Source: Hoylesella nanceiensis DSM 19126 = JCM 15639 (GTDB lineage: Bacteria > Bacteroidota > Bacteroidia > Bacteroidales > Bacteroidaceae). From it: a DNA stretch of 64,000 bases. The notes below the pieces were generated by a model. The model ran no database searches. It saw nothing but the letters and a program-made list of their open reading frames with translations, and was not told the DNA's origin. The stretch lies in contig NZ_KB904328.1 of assembly GCF_000379965.1 (NCBI RefSeq), forward strand, positions 519,976 to 583,975. Direction: 5' to 3'. The position numbers and the translations under genes were made by a program. Shown here piece after piece: positions 28,303-38,952 of this stretch; position 1 is the first letter of the stretch, and the number at the start of each line of letters is the position of its first letter.

Positions 28303-28334
28303 GTATCGTTAAATATAATCTATTTCACCGATAA

Positions 28335-30098
28335 TTATTCCCAACCAGGGTTTTGTGTTAGTTGCTTGTTAAGCACCAATTCTTGTTTAGGAATAGGATA
28401 TAAGAAACGACGATCGTTGGTTTTCCATTGTCTTCCTGCATCATCAAGCTTCTTAGCAGCCTTGTATTGGTATAGATATGTTGCGCCATTGTATTCTATT
28501 GTTGGGCGACCTGTTTGGCTATCGAATGTGCCTGCAGGGAATCCGCTGATAGATTGTGGTGTAATCTTAATACCAAACATTGTTTTTGGATTAGACATTA
28601 GCTTCATTGCGTTCCAACGTTTGAGGTCATCAAGGCGGAATCCTTCAGCAATAAGCTCAATTCGGCGTTCACGTCTAATCTCATAAAGAAGATTAGAGAG
28701 TGTATAACCATAATCAATAGGCTTCGCATCGGTAACAGGAGATGTGGTTAAGTGAGGCATTCCCACACGGTCACGCAACTTGTTGATGGTCTTATCAAGC
28801 ACAGCTTGTGTGCAAGTGTTCAATTCTGCATTCGCTTCGGCATTGATTAACAACACTTCTGCATAACGATAAACGAACCAGTCGAATGTAGAGTTACGTG
28901 CTTCTTGTTGCACAGTGTTTGCATGATGGAACTTAACGCAGTCGTAACCCGTTACAGCTTTGCTCGATCCTACTCTATTTGCAGGCTCGTTAGCAATGCG
29001 TTCGCCGTTGCGTACATAGTATGGTTTGTGACTATTGTCTACAATTTGATACAAACGGGGGTCACGATTGGTTATTTCTTGTTCTAAATCGTCGTCGCCT
29101 GCATAGCCAGAACCACTGTTGTAGATAGGTGTTCCGTCTTTCATTAAGAACGATTCGATAAAGTCTTTAGATAAACCCATACCGCCATTTTGTGCTTGTC
29201 TACCTAATTCGTGAGTCAAAACACCTGTTTCATAGAAACGAGCAAGAATACATTCTTTGTTGGTTGAAAGGTCTTCTTGGGTGAATTGGTTTGAATAGTA
29301 GAGTGGATAATTAGCGTAAGGAAGTTGGTCGCAACCTGTATCTGTACCCTTCACGATGTCGAATTTGCCACTGTCCATCAATGTATCGGTTTGTGCCACC
29401 GCTTCTTTTAATAGCGCATTAGCCGCTAAGTCGCCTGTACCTGTTTGGTTGTGGTATTTCTTATAAGTACCAAAGTGAAGATAGATGCGTGCCAATTGGG
29501 TACGTGCAGCTTCTTTGTTGAGGCGTCCAGACTCTGATAATGACTTCTCAGGAAGCCATCTTATAGCAAATTTAAAGTCCTCGATAACATGCTTAAGCAC
29601 TTCGTCTTGAGGGTCACGGCCTTTATATAGTTGCTCTTTATCATCGGTTTGAAGGTCTGAATCATAGTAAGGCACGTCGCCAAACATCTTCAATTTGTTG
29701 AAATAATGCAAGCCACGGAAGAAGCGAACCTCTGCAACATACTTGTTAATTTCATCTTGACTGCCTTGAACTTTATTGTAACGTTTCATAAAGTAGTTGC
29801 AATTTCTGATGTCGTCCCAATACCATCCGTTTCCTGCAGATGCCTCTGTGGGTACAGTCATCTCATCAAATAGATAAGAACTATAGTTAGTTGTAACGAA
29901 GTTATCACTCACATTGTCGAGCGAAGCCGATGGACTGCTCAATGCTCCGTATAGTCCGTTGGCATAAAGTTTTAAGTCTTTGGTTGTGTTCCAGTATGTT
30001 TGATCTGTGAAAGAGTCAAGCGGAGACAAGTCTGTATAATCACACGCAGCTGCCATTCCTGCAAGTAATGATAGTGCGATATAATTTTTAAATTTCAT
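28335..30098 (-). CDS. susD: SusD/RagB-family outer-membrane nutrient-binding lipoprotein
   Basis: The protein has 587 residues. The signal peptide MKFKNYIALSLLAGMAAA ends at a lipobox cysteine (AACD). The SusD-like N-terminus (LSPLDSFTDQTYWNT), the TPR-like helical part (AEVRFFRGLHYFN) and the RagB C-terminal motifs (LYEIRRERRIELIAEGFRLDDLKRW) are all present. It forms the lid over the TonB-dependent transporter encoded just upstream. The start at 30098 gives a normal lipoprotein signal. No glycoside hydrolase or sensor gene follows, so the substrate (glycan or peptide) cannot be named. Confidence 0.93.
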   Translation of the reverse strand: MKFKNYIALSLLAGMAAACDYTDLSPLDSFTDQTYWNTTKDLKLYANGLYGALSSPSASLDNVSDNFVTTNYSSYLFDEMTVPTEASAGNGWYWDDIRNCNYFMKRYNKVQGSQDEINKYVAEVRFFRGLHYFNKLKMFGDVPYYDSDLQTDDKEQLYKGRDPQDEVLKHVIEDFKFAIRWLPEKSLSESGRLNKEAARTQLARIYLHFGTYKKYHNQTGTGDLAANALLKEAVAQTDTLMDSGKFDIVKGTDTGCDQLPYANYPLYYSNQFTQEDLSTNKECILARFYETGVLTHELGRQAQNGGMGLSKDFIESFLMKDGTPIYNSGSGYAGDDDLEQEITNRDPRLYQIVDNSHKPYYVRNGERIANEPANRVGSSKAVTGYDCVKFHHANTVQQEARNSTFDWFVYRYAEVLLINAEANAELNTCTQAVLDKTINKLRDRVGMPHLTTSPVTDAKPIDYGYTLSNLLYEIRRERRIELIAEGFRLDDLKRWNAMKLMSNPKTMFGIKITPQSISGFPAGTFDSQTGRPTIEYNGATYLYQYKAAKKLDDAGRQWKTNDRRFLYPIPKQELVLNKQLTQNPGWE

Positions 30099-30126
30099 AA
30101 TAAAATTGTTTTTAGAAGGTGACACA

Positions 30127-33100
30127 TTAGAATGTTAGATTCAAACCTACAGCAATTTTCTTGTTAATTGGGTAGGTCATGTTGCTTAAAGTCTCAGGAT
30201 CAAACGCCTTTATGAGCGAAGTGAAGGTGAATAGGTTTTCACCTGTGATGTAAACTCTAAGACGTGAAACACCAATCTTGCTAACAATAGATTTAGGAAG
30301 GGTGTATCCTAAGGTTACATTCTTAAGTCTACAGTAGCTTGCATTTTGCAAATAGCGTGTACTAACAGTACGGTTACCTCTGTTTGCCCATCCTAATTTA
30401 GGGAAGTATGCACCTGTGTTCTCTGTAGTCCAATAGTCGAGAGATGTTGTAAGCGGTGTTTGCCACTCGTCAGTGAAGCCCCAAAACGCTGCAGTACCAG
30501 AGCCTGGGAACCAATCACGCTTACCAATTCCTTGCCAGAACATTTCGAAGTCGAATCCTTTATACTCGAGTCCAGCTGTAATACCATAAGCAAAGCGAGG
30601 TGTTGAGTTACCAATTATCTTTCTATCACCAGGGTTTGCCAATGTGTTGTCGCCTATATCGATCTTGTTATCGTTGTTTAAGTTCTCGAAACGAACGTCA
30701 CCTGCTCCCCATTTACCACCATATAGGTAAGATTGGTTAACGTGATCTGTAGCCTCTTGGTCGCTTTGGAAGAGTCCATTAGATACAAATCCCCAGATTT
30801 CATTCATCTTACGTCCTTCGTAATATTGGCTAATTAGGCCTGTAGGGTTATTGAACTTGGTGATAGTTGATTGATAATCAGATAGCACACCCTTAACATG
30901 ATAAGACAAACCGCATGCTAAACGGTCGTTCCATTCCAATGAAACTTCCCAACCAACAGTCTTTAAGTTAGCTGCATTTTGGCGTGGAACGCCTGCTCCT
31001 AACACTGAAGGAAGCACCTCACCATTGACAAGCATGTCTTTAGTATTACGACGATACCAGTCGAAAGAGAAGTTAAGACGATTGCGAAGGAATGTTGCAT
31101 CGATACCTAAGTCAATCTGATTCACTGTTTCCCATGTGAAAGAAGAGCTCACAAGACCTGGTGCTGTGATGGCAACAGGGCGTGTTCCGCCAAGGATTGC
31201 GCCATATTTGCTATTAATTCCATAGGTAGCAAGATATGGGAAGTTACCATCTACCACCTGATTACCCAAAGATCCGTACGAAGCACGTAGCTTTAAGTTG
31301 TCACACCAGTCCTTCATGCTTTCAAAGAACTTTTCTTCTGATGCACGCCAAGCCACAGAAACAGATGGGAAGAACTGATAACGATATCCTTTTTTGAATT
31401 TAGATGAACCGTCGTAGCGGCCGTTTAATTCAACAAGGTAACGTCCTTTATAGTCGTAGTTGATACGAGCAAAGGCGCCATTAACCGACCATTGACCCAT
31501 ATTTCCATCGATATTCATATCTCCTGTTGCCTGATTGACAGCTGGATTGTTAGAATCTATCAAGTCTTTTCTACCTCCAAAGTAGTAATCGGTGCGTTTT
31601 TTCTCTTGGTTATAACCCAACATAAACTTAAAGTTATGCGCTTTTTGGTCTAAAGAGAGAGCATATTCTGCAAACGCATTGAATGAAGAATAGTAGTCGT
31701 TATTGCTCACTTTGGTTACACTACTTGGGTTAGTCCAAGGATAATAGTTTTCAGTTCCTGGTACAGCAGTGTAGTCGTAGAAGTTACGAACGTGCTGAGT
31801 TGAAGCCCAACCATAGTAGTTCCATGTGTAGTCGGCATTGATAACAAGACCTTTAAGCGGAGTAAGTTTCACGCCAGCAGTCATCCAAAGGTCGTTTTGA
31901 CGAGAGCTTGCGTTACCGCCTTGAGCCTGAATTGCAACAGGGTTAGTGAAGTTTCCTTGTCCAGCATAATGGCCATCGGGGTGCTTAACAGGCATTAATG
32001 GACTCAAGTCTGATTTCATCATACCGCTATAAGCAGAGATACCAGAGTATGCAGTCGAGTTCATTGCAGTTGTTCCACCTGTTGGATGCATTTCAGTTGT
32101 ATAGGTATGAGCGATCTTAGCCGACACTTCCATCCATGGAGTTAATTCAGATGTGATGTTAATGTTAGCGTTATACTTGTTGTATTTCTCGTTTGTTGCC
32201 TTTAAAATACCGCCTTGATTGTTTGCGCCGAGCGAAACATAGTAGCGAGTTTTTGACTTCCGCCGCTAATACTTGCGTTATAAATTTGCGAGAACGATGT
32301 TTTATAAAGCTCTTTCCACCAGTCTGTGTTACCATTATAGCCATATTTGAATGTACTATAGCTCTTATCGAAGAAAACAGGCTGATCATAAGTGCCGTTC
32401 ATGTATTTTTCTGTATACGAATAAACCAATGGATTGAAGTAATGTCCACTACCACCGCTGTTTTGATAAGCGATGTCTATCATCTTAAGATAGTCTAATG
32501 AGTTGACATTATGCATTTCAACAGCGGGCTTTTGCCAGTATCCTGAAGCCGAGAACTGCACTGTTGGGCGAGAATTTAGCTTACCTTTCTTAGTGGTAAT
32601 GAGGATAACTCCATACGCAGCACGTGCTCCATAGATAGCAGCAGAAGCCGCATCTTTAAGCACAGAGATAGATTCTATATCGTCGGGGTTCACTAAGTTG
32701 GCGTCCATTTGTACGTTATCCACCAACACAAGCGGTCCTCCTCCGTTGAGAGACGTTGTACCACGAACGTTAAACGATGCTCCTGCGCCAGGAGCTCCAC
32801 CCTTACCCATCGATACATTGAGGTTAGGTACAACACCTTGGAGGCCTTGTCCGAGGTTACTAATAGGTCTATTCTCGAGCACACTACCGCTAACTGAAGC
32901 CACAGCACCAGTTAAGTTGGCTTTCTTTTGTGTGCCATAACCCACAACAACCACCTCATTTAGGTCGTTAACGTCGCTTTGTAGGGTGATGCGCATGCCG
33001 TTTTGAGCTTTAGCACTGTGCGATTTAAAGCCCGTGTACGAGAAAGTGAGCTGCGTTCCGGGTGCAACATTAATAGAGAAGTTACCATCTAAGTCGGTAA

Positions 33101-33329
33101 CAGTTCCTGCAGAACTACCCGTTGCACGTACAGTTACACCAATAAGAGGCTCTCCTGTGTTACTAAGAACCGAGCCTTTGATTTGCTCTGCAGGCCGTGT
33201 TTGTTGAGTGATAGTGTTAGATGCTCCTACCGAAACAGCGGGAAGGAGTAGCATTCCACACACTAAGGTGGTGCTTCGCAATAGATGATTGAAGCTCATC
33301 TGTTGCGTCTTGTAGGTTAATCTTTTCAT
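30127..33329 (-). pseudogene. susC: SusC/RagA TonB-linked outer-membrane transporter, frameshifted
   Basis: A signal-like N-terminus, a carboxypeptidase-regulatory-like domain (GSVLSNTGEPLIGVTVRA), the TonB box region and the plug (NEVVVVGYGTQKKANLTGAV, then VLKDAASAAIYGARAAYGVI) are followed by a beta-barrel ending VGLNLTF, as in SusC proteins of about 1,060 residues. The frame breaks at an A-run (T-run 32250-32254 on the + strand). With one more A the frame would continue as SQKTRYYVSLGANNQGG, the expected family sequence. As written the gene gives a truncated 375-residue protein. The break could be a sequencing error, a true mutation or slip-strand phase variation. Confidence 0.85.
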
Positions 33330-33412
33330 ATTTATGTTTATCAAAAAAGGTTTATTGTCTCTTCAATACAGAGGTTTAAAGCGTGTTTAGTGATTTAAGT
33401 CAACTGTAAATG

Positions 33413-33420
33413 CAAATATA
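33413..33420 (-). promoter_or_regulatory. Probable -7 box of susC
   Basis: TATATTTG on the minus strand lies about 84 bases before the susC start. No clear TTG lies at the expected distance. Confidence 0.4.
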
Positions 33421-33747
33421 TGGAAAGATTTTTGTAAATCATCTCTGCGCAGCTTTCATTCTTAGTTAAATAGTTTAAAGTATTGAGAATAAAAGAGAAA
33501 GACTATTTTTGCTACCTTATTATATAAGAAAAAGACACCAGCCACTCTCCCATTTTGATACTTTTAGTGCAAAAAAAGTAGACAACATGTAGGCAAAATA
33601 AAAGCTCTTACAAGCACCTTGCACACCTGTTGCATTGCCTGTAAGAGCTAAAAGAATTTGTTGTTGTTCTAATATCAATGTAATTGCACGCTAAAGTCAA
33701 TGCCATTGCAGTGTAATAGCGATGCTATTGTGAACCAAAAGCTATGC
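33421..33747. other. Intergenic stretch with a dispersed repeat copy
   Basis: It contains no gene. The segment 33665-33745 carries the GCATTG/AATTGCAC/AAAAGC motif set shared with other intergenic regions. Confidence 0.45.
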
Positions 33748-34587
33748 TTATTTCAACGAAAGAATCAACTCAACGAATTGAGGATCTCTGTGAGAAGCAA
33801 ACAAAGTGTGCTTAGTATCCAACTTTTCGATGGTCTTCATGTCCTCATCGGTAAGTAAGAAGTTAAAGATATCCATGTTTTGTTCCATGCGATCTTTGTG
33901 AGTTGATTTAGGAATAACAACCACGCCACGTTGCAATAGATAGCGAAGAGCCACCTGAGCCACCGTTTTATTGTGTTTGTTTCCTATCTCGATTAAAGTC
34001 TCATTGTTGAAAAAATCGTTCTTTCCCTCTGCAAATGGACCCCAAGACATGATCTGACAATTGTATTTTTCCATGTATTTTTGCTCCTCAAGCTGTTGAT
34101 TAAACACATGAGTTTCTACCTGGTTCACGGCAGGTTTGATATCTACATGGTGATGAAGGTCGATCAATCGGTCGGGATAAAAGTTGCTTACGCCAATTGC
34201 ACGCACCTTTCCTTCACGATAAGCACGCTCCATTGCACGATAAGTTCCATAATAGTCGCCGTATGGTTGGTGCACAAGAAGCAGGTCGATATAATCACTT
34301 TTTAGCTTTTTAAGGCTCTCTAAGATCGACGCATAGGCCTTTTCTTCGCCTGCATTAGCTGGCCATACCTTTGTAACGATGAATAGTTCTGAGCGAGGAA
34401 CACCGCATTTGGCAATGGCATTGCCCACACCTTCTTCGTTTTTATAGATTTGTGCGGTGTCAATTAGTCTATATCCCACGCTAATTGCATCTAAAACGCA
34501 ACGCTCTGCCTCTGCTGGTTCTACCTGAAAAACACCATATCCAAGCTGAGGCATCTTCACTCCGTTATTCAATTCTACGTAATTCAT
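33748..34587 (-). CDS. Aldo/keto reductase
   Basis: This 279-residue NADPH-dependent oxidoreductase is of the 2,5-diketo-gluconate reductase type. The catalytic tetrad is visible: Asp and Tyr in DTAQIYKNEEGVG, Lys in IVTKVWP and His in LLVHQPYGD. The cofactor-binding end IPKSTHKDRMEQN is also present. The start at 34587 (MNYVELNNGVKMPQLGYG) matches the family; the longer frame runs into the promoter. A TATCTTTG box lies on the minus strand at 34635-34628. Probably a single-gene unit; the substrate is unknown. Confidence 0.9.
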   Translation of the reverse strand: MNYVELNNGVKMPQLGYGVFQVEPAEAERCVLDAISVGYRLIDTAQIYKNEEGVGNAIAKCGVPRSELFIVTKVWPANAGEEKAYASILESLKKLKSDYIDLLLVHQPYGDYYGTYRAMERAYREGKVRAIGVSNFYPDRLIDLHHHVDIKPAVNQVETHVFNQQLEEQKYMEKYNCQIMSWGPFAEGKNDFFNNETLIEIGNKHNKTVAQVALRYLLQRGVVVIPKSTHKDRMEQNMDIFNFLLTDEDMKTIEKLDTKHTLFASHRDPQFVELILSLK

Positions 34588-34675
34588 ATTATCCTTTCTG
34601 TTTAAATTGTTATTATATTGTATGGAACAAAGATACAAAAATATTATTGCGCAAAAAGTTTTTCGGTCTTTTTAG

Positions 34676-35599
34676 CTATCTTTTTACTACTTTTTGTGCT
34701 CCATTAATGATTGTTTTTACCACTTTGTCGGCACATAACGAGCCTATGATGCAACAAGTTGTGGCCACAAAGGCAAAGACAAAGCGGGTAGGGTCGAAGC
34801 TAAAATAGAGCTTGAAGGCCTTGAATAGGAAGGTGAATAAAGGAGAATAGAGGTAAATAGGGAGGGTTCTTTGACCGAGATAGCACACTTTTGAGCGCAA
34901 AAAGTGGGGACTAAGGTTGTAAACAAGTAGCATAACGCTCATCATCACATACACAATTGCGATGCCCGAAAGGCTCTCTTCTACAAAGAAAGCAGGATTA
35001 GTGCACAACACAACTAATGCAATCAACGCCAAGATATTAGGGCTTAAAACGCTGGTTATGTGTATGTTAGAACGTCGAAGAGTAGCTCCTGCAATGAAAA
35101 AACAGCCCGAAGCAAACGAAATAATGTGAACATATTGAGCCAAAACCCATATTGTGAGCACCATTGCAATGGCTTGTTTGCTTGTAGAGGAGGCGAAAAT
35201 GGTGTGCCAAAGCTTATACACCACAGCGCAAATAATTAGCGTATGTAGGAACCAATAGGGCCCAACTGGCGATGCAAAGAAGTGATATAAGAACGTGCTT
35301 ACATTGAGTTCGGCTATGGGAACTGCCGCCATTTTCAGTGCAGAGATAACGATATAGCCCGATTCGAACACGATATAGGGTAGGAGTATCTTCGAAATCA
35401 TTCGCCCAAAGTGGGGTAATGGCGCTTCAATGTTCATCAACCAGCCCGAAATAACTAAGAAAGCGGGCATGTGAAAGGTGTAAACAAACTGCTTTGCAAG
35501 GGTGTATTCGGTTGAAAAATAGGTTAAATGAAAGAGCACTACGAGCGTAATCAATATGCCTTTTAAATAGTCTAACTCTTCAATTCGTACAGGTTTCAT
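34676..35599 (-). CDS. Membrane acyltransferase family 3 protein
   Basis: This 307-residue integral membrane protein has about ten hydrophobic segments. The N-terminal RIEELDYLKGILITLVVLFH is typical of the OafA/NodX acyltransferase-3 family, with the catalytic histidine in VVLFHLTYF. Such enzymes transfer acetyl or other acyl groups to surface sugars. The end is lysine/arginine-rich. It has its own promoter upstream and no glycan cluster nearby, so the acceptor is unknown. Confidence 0.85.
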   Translation of the reverse strand: MKPVRIEELDYLKGILITLVVLFHLTYFSTEYTLAKQFVYTFHMPAFLVISGWLMNIEAPLPHFGRMISKILLPYIVFESGYIVISALKMAAVPIAELNVSTFLYHFFASPVGPYWFLHTLIICAVVYKLWHTIFASSTSKQAIAMVLTIWVLAQYVHIISFASGCFFIAGATLRRSNIHITSVLSPNILALIALVVLCTNPAFFVEESLSGIAIVYVMMSVMLLVYNLSPHFLRSKVCYLGQRTLPIYLYSPLFTFLFKAFKLYFSFDPTRFVFAFVATTCCIIGSLCADKVVKTIINGAQKVVKR

Positions 35600-35707
35600 T
35601 CGCTTTATGGTGTTAGTGAAATATTCAGTAGAGCTGTTTTCTTAACTCGTTGCACCTTGTTTGAGGCTCGCTAAGTGTGTTGTTCATACCTTGTTAGGTG
35701 CTTAATG

Positions 35708-35737
35708 CAAAGGTAGAGATTAAGTGTGATATAGCAA
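35708..35737 (-). promoter_or_regulatory. Promoter of the acyltransferase gene
   Basis: On the minus strand TTG (35737-35735), a 19-base spacer and TACCTTTG (35715-35708) match the Bacteroidota consensus. Confidence 0.65.
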
Positions 35738-35850
35738 AATCTATACTCTTTTTTGTATATTGATGTGCTTTTGGGGGCGGAAAAGGGGGCATATTGCTAA
35801 CTGATAACCCCATATTGCAAGGCAAATGGAGTGGGAGAGGAGTGTAATAA

Positions 35851-35866
35851 TGTTTCTCGTGAAACA
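35851..35866. promoter_or_regulatory. parS-like site (one mismatch)
   Basis: TGTTTCTCGTGAAACA differs by one base from the widespread ParB-binding consensus TGTTTCACGTGAAACA. It is intergenic. Two closer matches lie at 49879 and 50624. Confidence 0.55.
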
Positions 35867-35935
35867 TTGTTGTGATGTTATTGAAACACAAGGGAATAAT
35901 AAAGGTGATGAATGTGTAACGACATGAGAAAACAA

Positions 35936-35987
35936 AAAAGATGAATGTCGGTGGCGTTTGTTGCGCTTTTACCCACATTCATCTTTT
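35936..35987 (-). terminator. Terminator of the Omp28/TlpA operon
   Basis: AAAAGATGAATGT (35936-35948) is perfectly inverted at 35975-35987. On the minus strand a T-run follows. It lies about 70 bases after the last gene of the operon. Confidence 0.75.
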
Positions 35988-36059
35988 GTTTTATGTGCTT
36001 TTTGTTTTGTGTGACGATGCAATTCGTCTTTATTTAGCACGCATAAACGAAGTAGGAGG

Positions 36060-37367
36060 TTATTGAACCACCTCTTTTTTCGTTGTGCCGTCGCTGTATT
36101 TCACGATGTTAATGCCCTTAACAGGAGCCGAAATAAACTCTCCATTGATAGTATATCTAGCCACAACGTGCTTTTCTTTGTTGTCAATTGTGGTGCTTTC
36201 GATGCCTGTTGCGTTGGCAGTTTGAATCTTACATTTATTAGCATTCACAATTTTTCCATTGCTCGTGTCGATCAATAGCACGCAAACAGATAAGTTATCT
36301 TTGTTCTGTATCTTTCTATATTGAGCCATATTGTCGAACGATGTTTCGTGAACAATAGGCTTATCGGCAACGAATGGAGCCTTTACAATGCCCTCAAGTC
36401 CATTTGTAATGTTCTTTGCAGCAATGGCAACATGGTTGTTAGTCATGTCATAAATAGCCTGACCACTATTCATAAAGAACTCAGCTTCTTCCGAAACGCC
36501 CTTTAAAGTCATGTCTCCTGCGAAGTTATTGTTTTGTGCTCTTGTGGTTTTTATGCCGTCTTCGGTCAAAACATAAGCCAAAGCATAGTTCCCTTCGCTT
36601 GCATCTAGTCTGAAAGTAGTGGTAGATGTGATGCTAATCTTCTTCTTTCCTTCGTCCCAAACAGCAGAAATGTCAACGTCCATGTCTGCTCCTGCATCCC
36701 TTTCTCTTTCTAATTCGCTTTTAGGAACAAAGCTGTTCACTCTTGTTGTGCGGTTCATTAGAACGTATGGGCGACCTCTATACTTTGCCAATACATAGGC
36801 ATAGTCTGGCGTACTCAATACATCTCCATCGTGAGCAGCAATACCAATGAAGCTTTCTGGATAGTGTTTTTGCATGTATTCCATTGCTGCAATACCACGA
36901 GGGCACCATCCACACCACATGCCTGTGAAGTCTTCGACCACCACTTTGCGTGTTGCAAACTTTGAAATAAAGGTAAAAGGAATGTTACAAGAGCCTAAAG
37001 TAGCCCCGTTGCGTTCGTTATTTACCTTATTGATGCTGAATGTTAGACTTGTGATATCAGTGGTTTTGTTTACAGGAAACTCTATTTCACATGTTGAAGT
37101 GTCATATATTCTGAATGCTTCTTTAAAGGTATAAGTACCTTCAACCACTGTTCCTTTGTCGCTTGTTATGGTATATTCAAACGAGTTTACAACGTCTCTG
37201 CCAAAGCTTGTGACGCTAATAAAGGCCTTAGCAGTGCTTGATGAACGTGCAATATACGTTTTTCTTGCCGCTGCGGGCGCAAGACTTAGGTCGCCTGCCC
37301 AGCACTCATTGATGTTGAATAAAGTGCTTAAAACGAAAATAAATGCGCTTAGAACGAATTGTTTCAT
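36060..37367 (-). CDS. Omp28-related protein with thioredoxin-like motif
   Basis: The protein has 435 residues with an N-terminal signal peptide (ending near CWAG, residue 25). The core at residues 140-200 (VVEDFTGMWCGWCPRGIAAM) carries a CGWC motif in the Omp28/thioredoxin-like fold. The end (YTINGEFISAPVKGINIVKY) is the short C-terminal segment frequent in Prevotella exported proteins. It is the last gene of a five-gene operon with a TlpA-like protein, so a role in envelope disulfide chemistry is plausible. It differs from the smaller Omp28 lipoprotein in the same operon. Confidence 0.75.
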   Translation of the reverse strand: MKQFVLSAFIFVLSTLFNINECWAGDLSLAPAAARKTYIARSSSTAKAFISVTSFGRDVVNSFEYTITSDKGTVVEGTYTFKEAFRIYDTSTCEIEFPVNKTTDITSLTFSINKVNNERNGATLGSCNIPFTFISKFATRKVVVEDFTGMWCGWCPRGIAAMEYMQKHYPESFIGIAAHDGDVLSTPDYAYVLAKYRGRPYVLMNRTTRVNSFVPKSELERERDAGADMDVDISAVWDEGKKKISITSTTTFRLDASEGNYALAYVLTEDGIKTTRAQNNNFAGDMTLKGVSEEAEFFMNSGQAIYDMTNNHVAIAAKNITNGLEGIVKAPFVADKPIVHETSFDNMAQYRKIQNKDNLSVCVLLIDTSNGKIVNANKCKIQTANATGIESTTIDNKEKHVVARYTINGEFISAPVKGINIVKYSDGTTKKEVVQ

Positions 37368-37388
37368 GTTAGATTACTGTGCTATAAC

Positions 37389-38075
37389 TTAGCGAATGAT
37401 TTGCTTTGTTGTGTTAACTAAGCCTTTATTGTCGTATGCTTGCACGATATAAGTACCTGCTTGAAGACCTGAAAGACTTGCTGCTTTGTTTAAAACTTGA
37501 ATTCCTTGAAGGTTGAATACATTGTAGTAAGCAATGTTTGCAGCCTTTGTTGCATTGATTCCAGTAGTCTCTGAGGTGAATTCATAAGTCACTTTAGGAC
37601 CTGCTGTGAATGGATCTCCCTCAGAACTAAATATACTTTGGTAGAAAAGTTGCACTGTGATGCTTGCCTTACCCTTTGTTTCAAAAGCGAAATCAACGTC
37701 TACCACTTGCTTAGTTTCATCGGTAGAAAGAAGCTGTTGTTGGTCCATTTGATATGTTCCTACCGCTTCTTCTGCTGTACAATCGCCGTTAAAGCAAACG
37801 CCAACGTTAGTTCCTTCAAGCTTGTTGATAGTGTATTGAACGTAAACAATATAGTCTTGTTTGCGCAAATTGTCGATAACAAAGCTTTCTTTGATTAGCT
37901 TTCCGCCTTCACCATAAGGGTTATCGATAGCGTTATTGCTTTTAATTGTAGCACCATTTTCAATCTCTTGTCCGCCTGTTGTTACAAACTTGAAATCGGG
38001 ATTCGCTGTTTGTGCCTTAGCTTGAAGCATGAAACACAAGAGGAAAAGTAAACTAATTGAGTAGAATTTTTTCAT
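37389..38075 (-). CDS. Secreted protein with type IX-like C-terminal sorting domain
   Basis: The protein has 228 residues with a signal peptide MKKFYSISLLFLLCFMLQ (cleaved near AKAQ). The main domain (residues 25-165) is not recognised. The end (YYNVFNLQGIQVLNK, then LQAGTYIVQAYDNKG and KQIIR) is a typical type IX secretion C-terminal domain, so the protein is probably exported to the cell surface. It lies between two Omp28-like genes in the same operon. Confidence 0.75.
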   Translation of the reverse strand: MKKFYSISLLFLLCFMLQAKAQTANPDFKFVTTGGQEIENGATIKSNNAIDNPYGEGGKLIKESFVIDNLRKQDYIVYVQYTINKLEGTNVGVCFNGDCTAEEAVGTYQMDQQQLLSTDETKQVVDVDFAFETKGKASITVQLFYQSIFSSEGDPFTAGPKVTYEFTSETTGINATKAANIAYYNVFNLQGIQVLNKAASLSGLQAGTYIVQAYDNKGLVNTTKQIIR

Positions 38076-38158
38076 AATTGTATTGTTTTTAATTATTTGT
38101 TATTGTTTATTTGTTATCTTCTTTTTATCCTTCAGAAACCATTTCCTATCGTAGTATT

Positions 38159-38947
38159 CTACTCATTAGAAACAGCTTGTTGCACCACTTGCAACACTCC
38201 GCTATCGTTATACACGAAAGCAACGATGTGGCAGTTGTTTAAGTTGATGTAATCTTTAGCCGAATAGCGGTGCTCAAAGGTTTGAGGAGTGTTGCTGTTG
38301 AGGCTCACCTCTTCGCCCATTGCTCCGTTAATAGCGTCTCTCAACACATGGTTATGCACGTAGTTGTGTTGAACATCGTTGTTAGGTAGCTGCTGAATGG
38401 CAGTGATATTGTTTTCAACGAGCCACAATTGCAGATGTCCTTTCACCGCTTCTCCAGTGTTGTTGGTGGTGGTAGAGATGGTGATGTCGTTGCTGTTGGC
38501 AACACGTTGAGCCTTTGTTACGATTTTGATGCTACTTGTTTGTTGCAAATCCTCGTATATCTTAGCCGCCCAAGCGTTTCTTTTAATCACGCCACTGTTG
38601 CGGTTTATCACGGCACAAGGCACGCCACTCACCTTCCATAGCTTATAATATTGGTCGGAAAGGTCGGTTCTTAAGCCCACAATATTGCCGCTTGATTTGA
38701 GTGCAAGAGGCCCTCCATGAATGCCAACTACCACCACATTGCCCTCGTTATATTTGCTTTGAATATCCTTTAAGGCAACACCTGCGGCAGGACAGTTAAG
38801 ACATTTCTGCCCAGTAAACTCCTCAACCAACACATTGCGCTCTACTGTTGCAACTGGAATCTCAATCAATCGGTTGTTACTATCGATGTTGTTACAGCCC
38901 AATAGCATAGCCATGCAAAGGAAAAGTATATAATATTGTTTCTTCAT
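38159..38947 (-). CDS. Omp28-family lipoprotein
   Basis: The protein has 262 residues. The signal ends at the lipobox LLGCN (Cys about 18), so it is anchored in a membrane. The thioredoxin-like core reads VEEFTGQKCLNCPAAG, keeping a CLNC motif, followed by VVVVGIHGG. The family is known as Omp28-related outer membrane protein. It is the middle gene of the TlpA-DUF6029-Omp28 operon, with the upstream stop codon only five bases away. Confidence 0.8.
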   Translation of the reverse strand: MKKQYYILFLCMAMLLGCNNIDSNNRLIEIPVATVERNVLVEEFTGQKCLNCPAAGVALKDIQSKYNEGNVVVVGIHGGPLALKSSGNIVGLRTDLSDQYYKLWKVSGVPCAVINRNSGVIKRNAWAAKIYEDLQQTSSIKIVTKAQRVANSNDITISTTTNNTGEAVKGHLQLWLVENNITAIQQLPNNDVQHNYVHNHVLRDAINGAMGEEVSLNSNTPQTFEHRYSAKDYINLNNCHIVAFVYNDSGVLQVVQQAVSNE

Positions 38948-38952
38948 TTACA

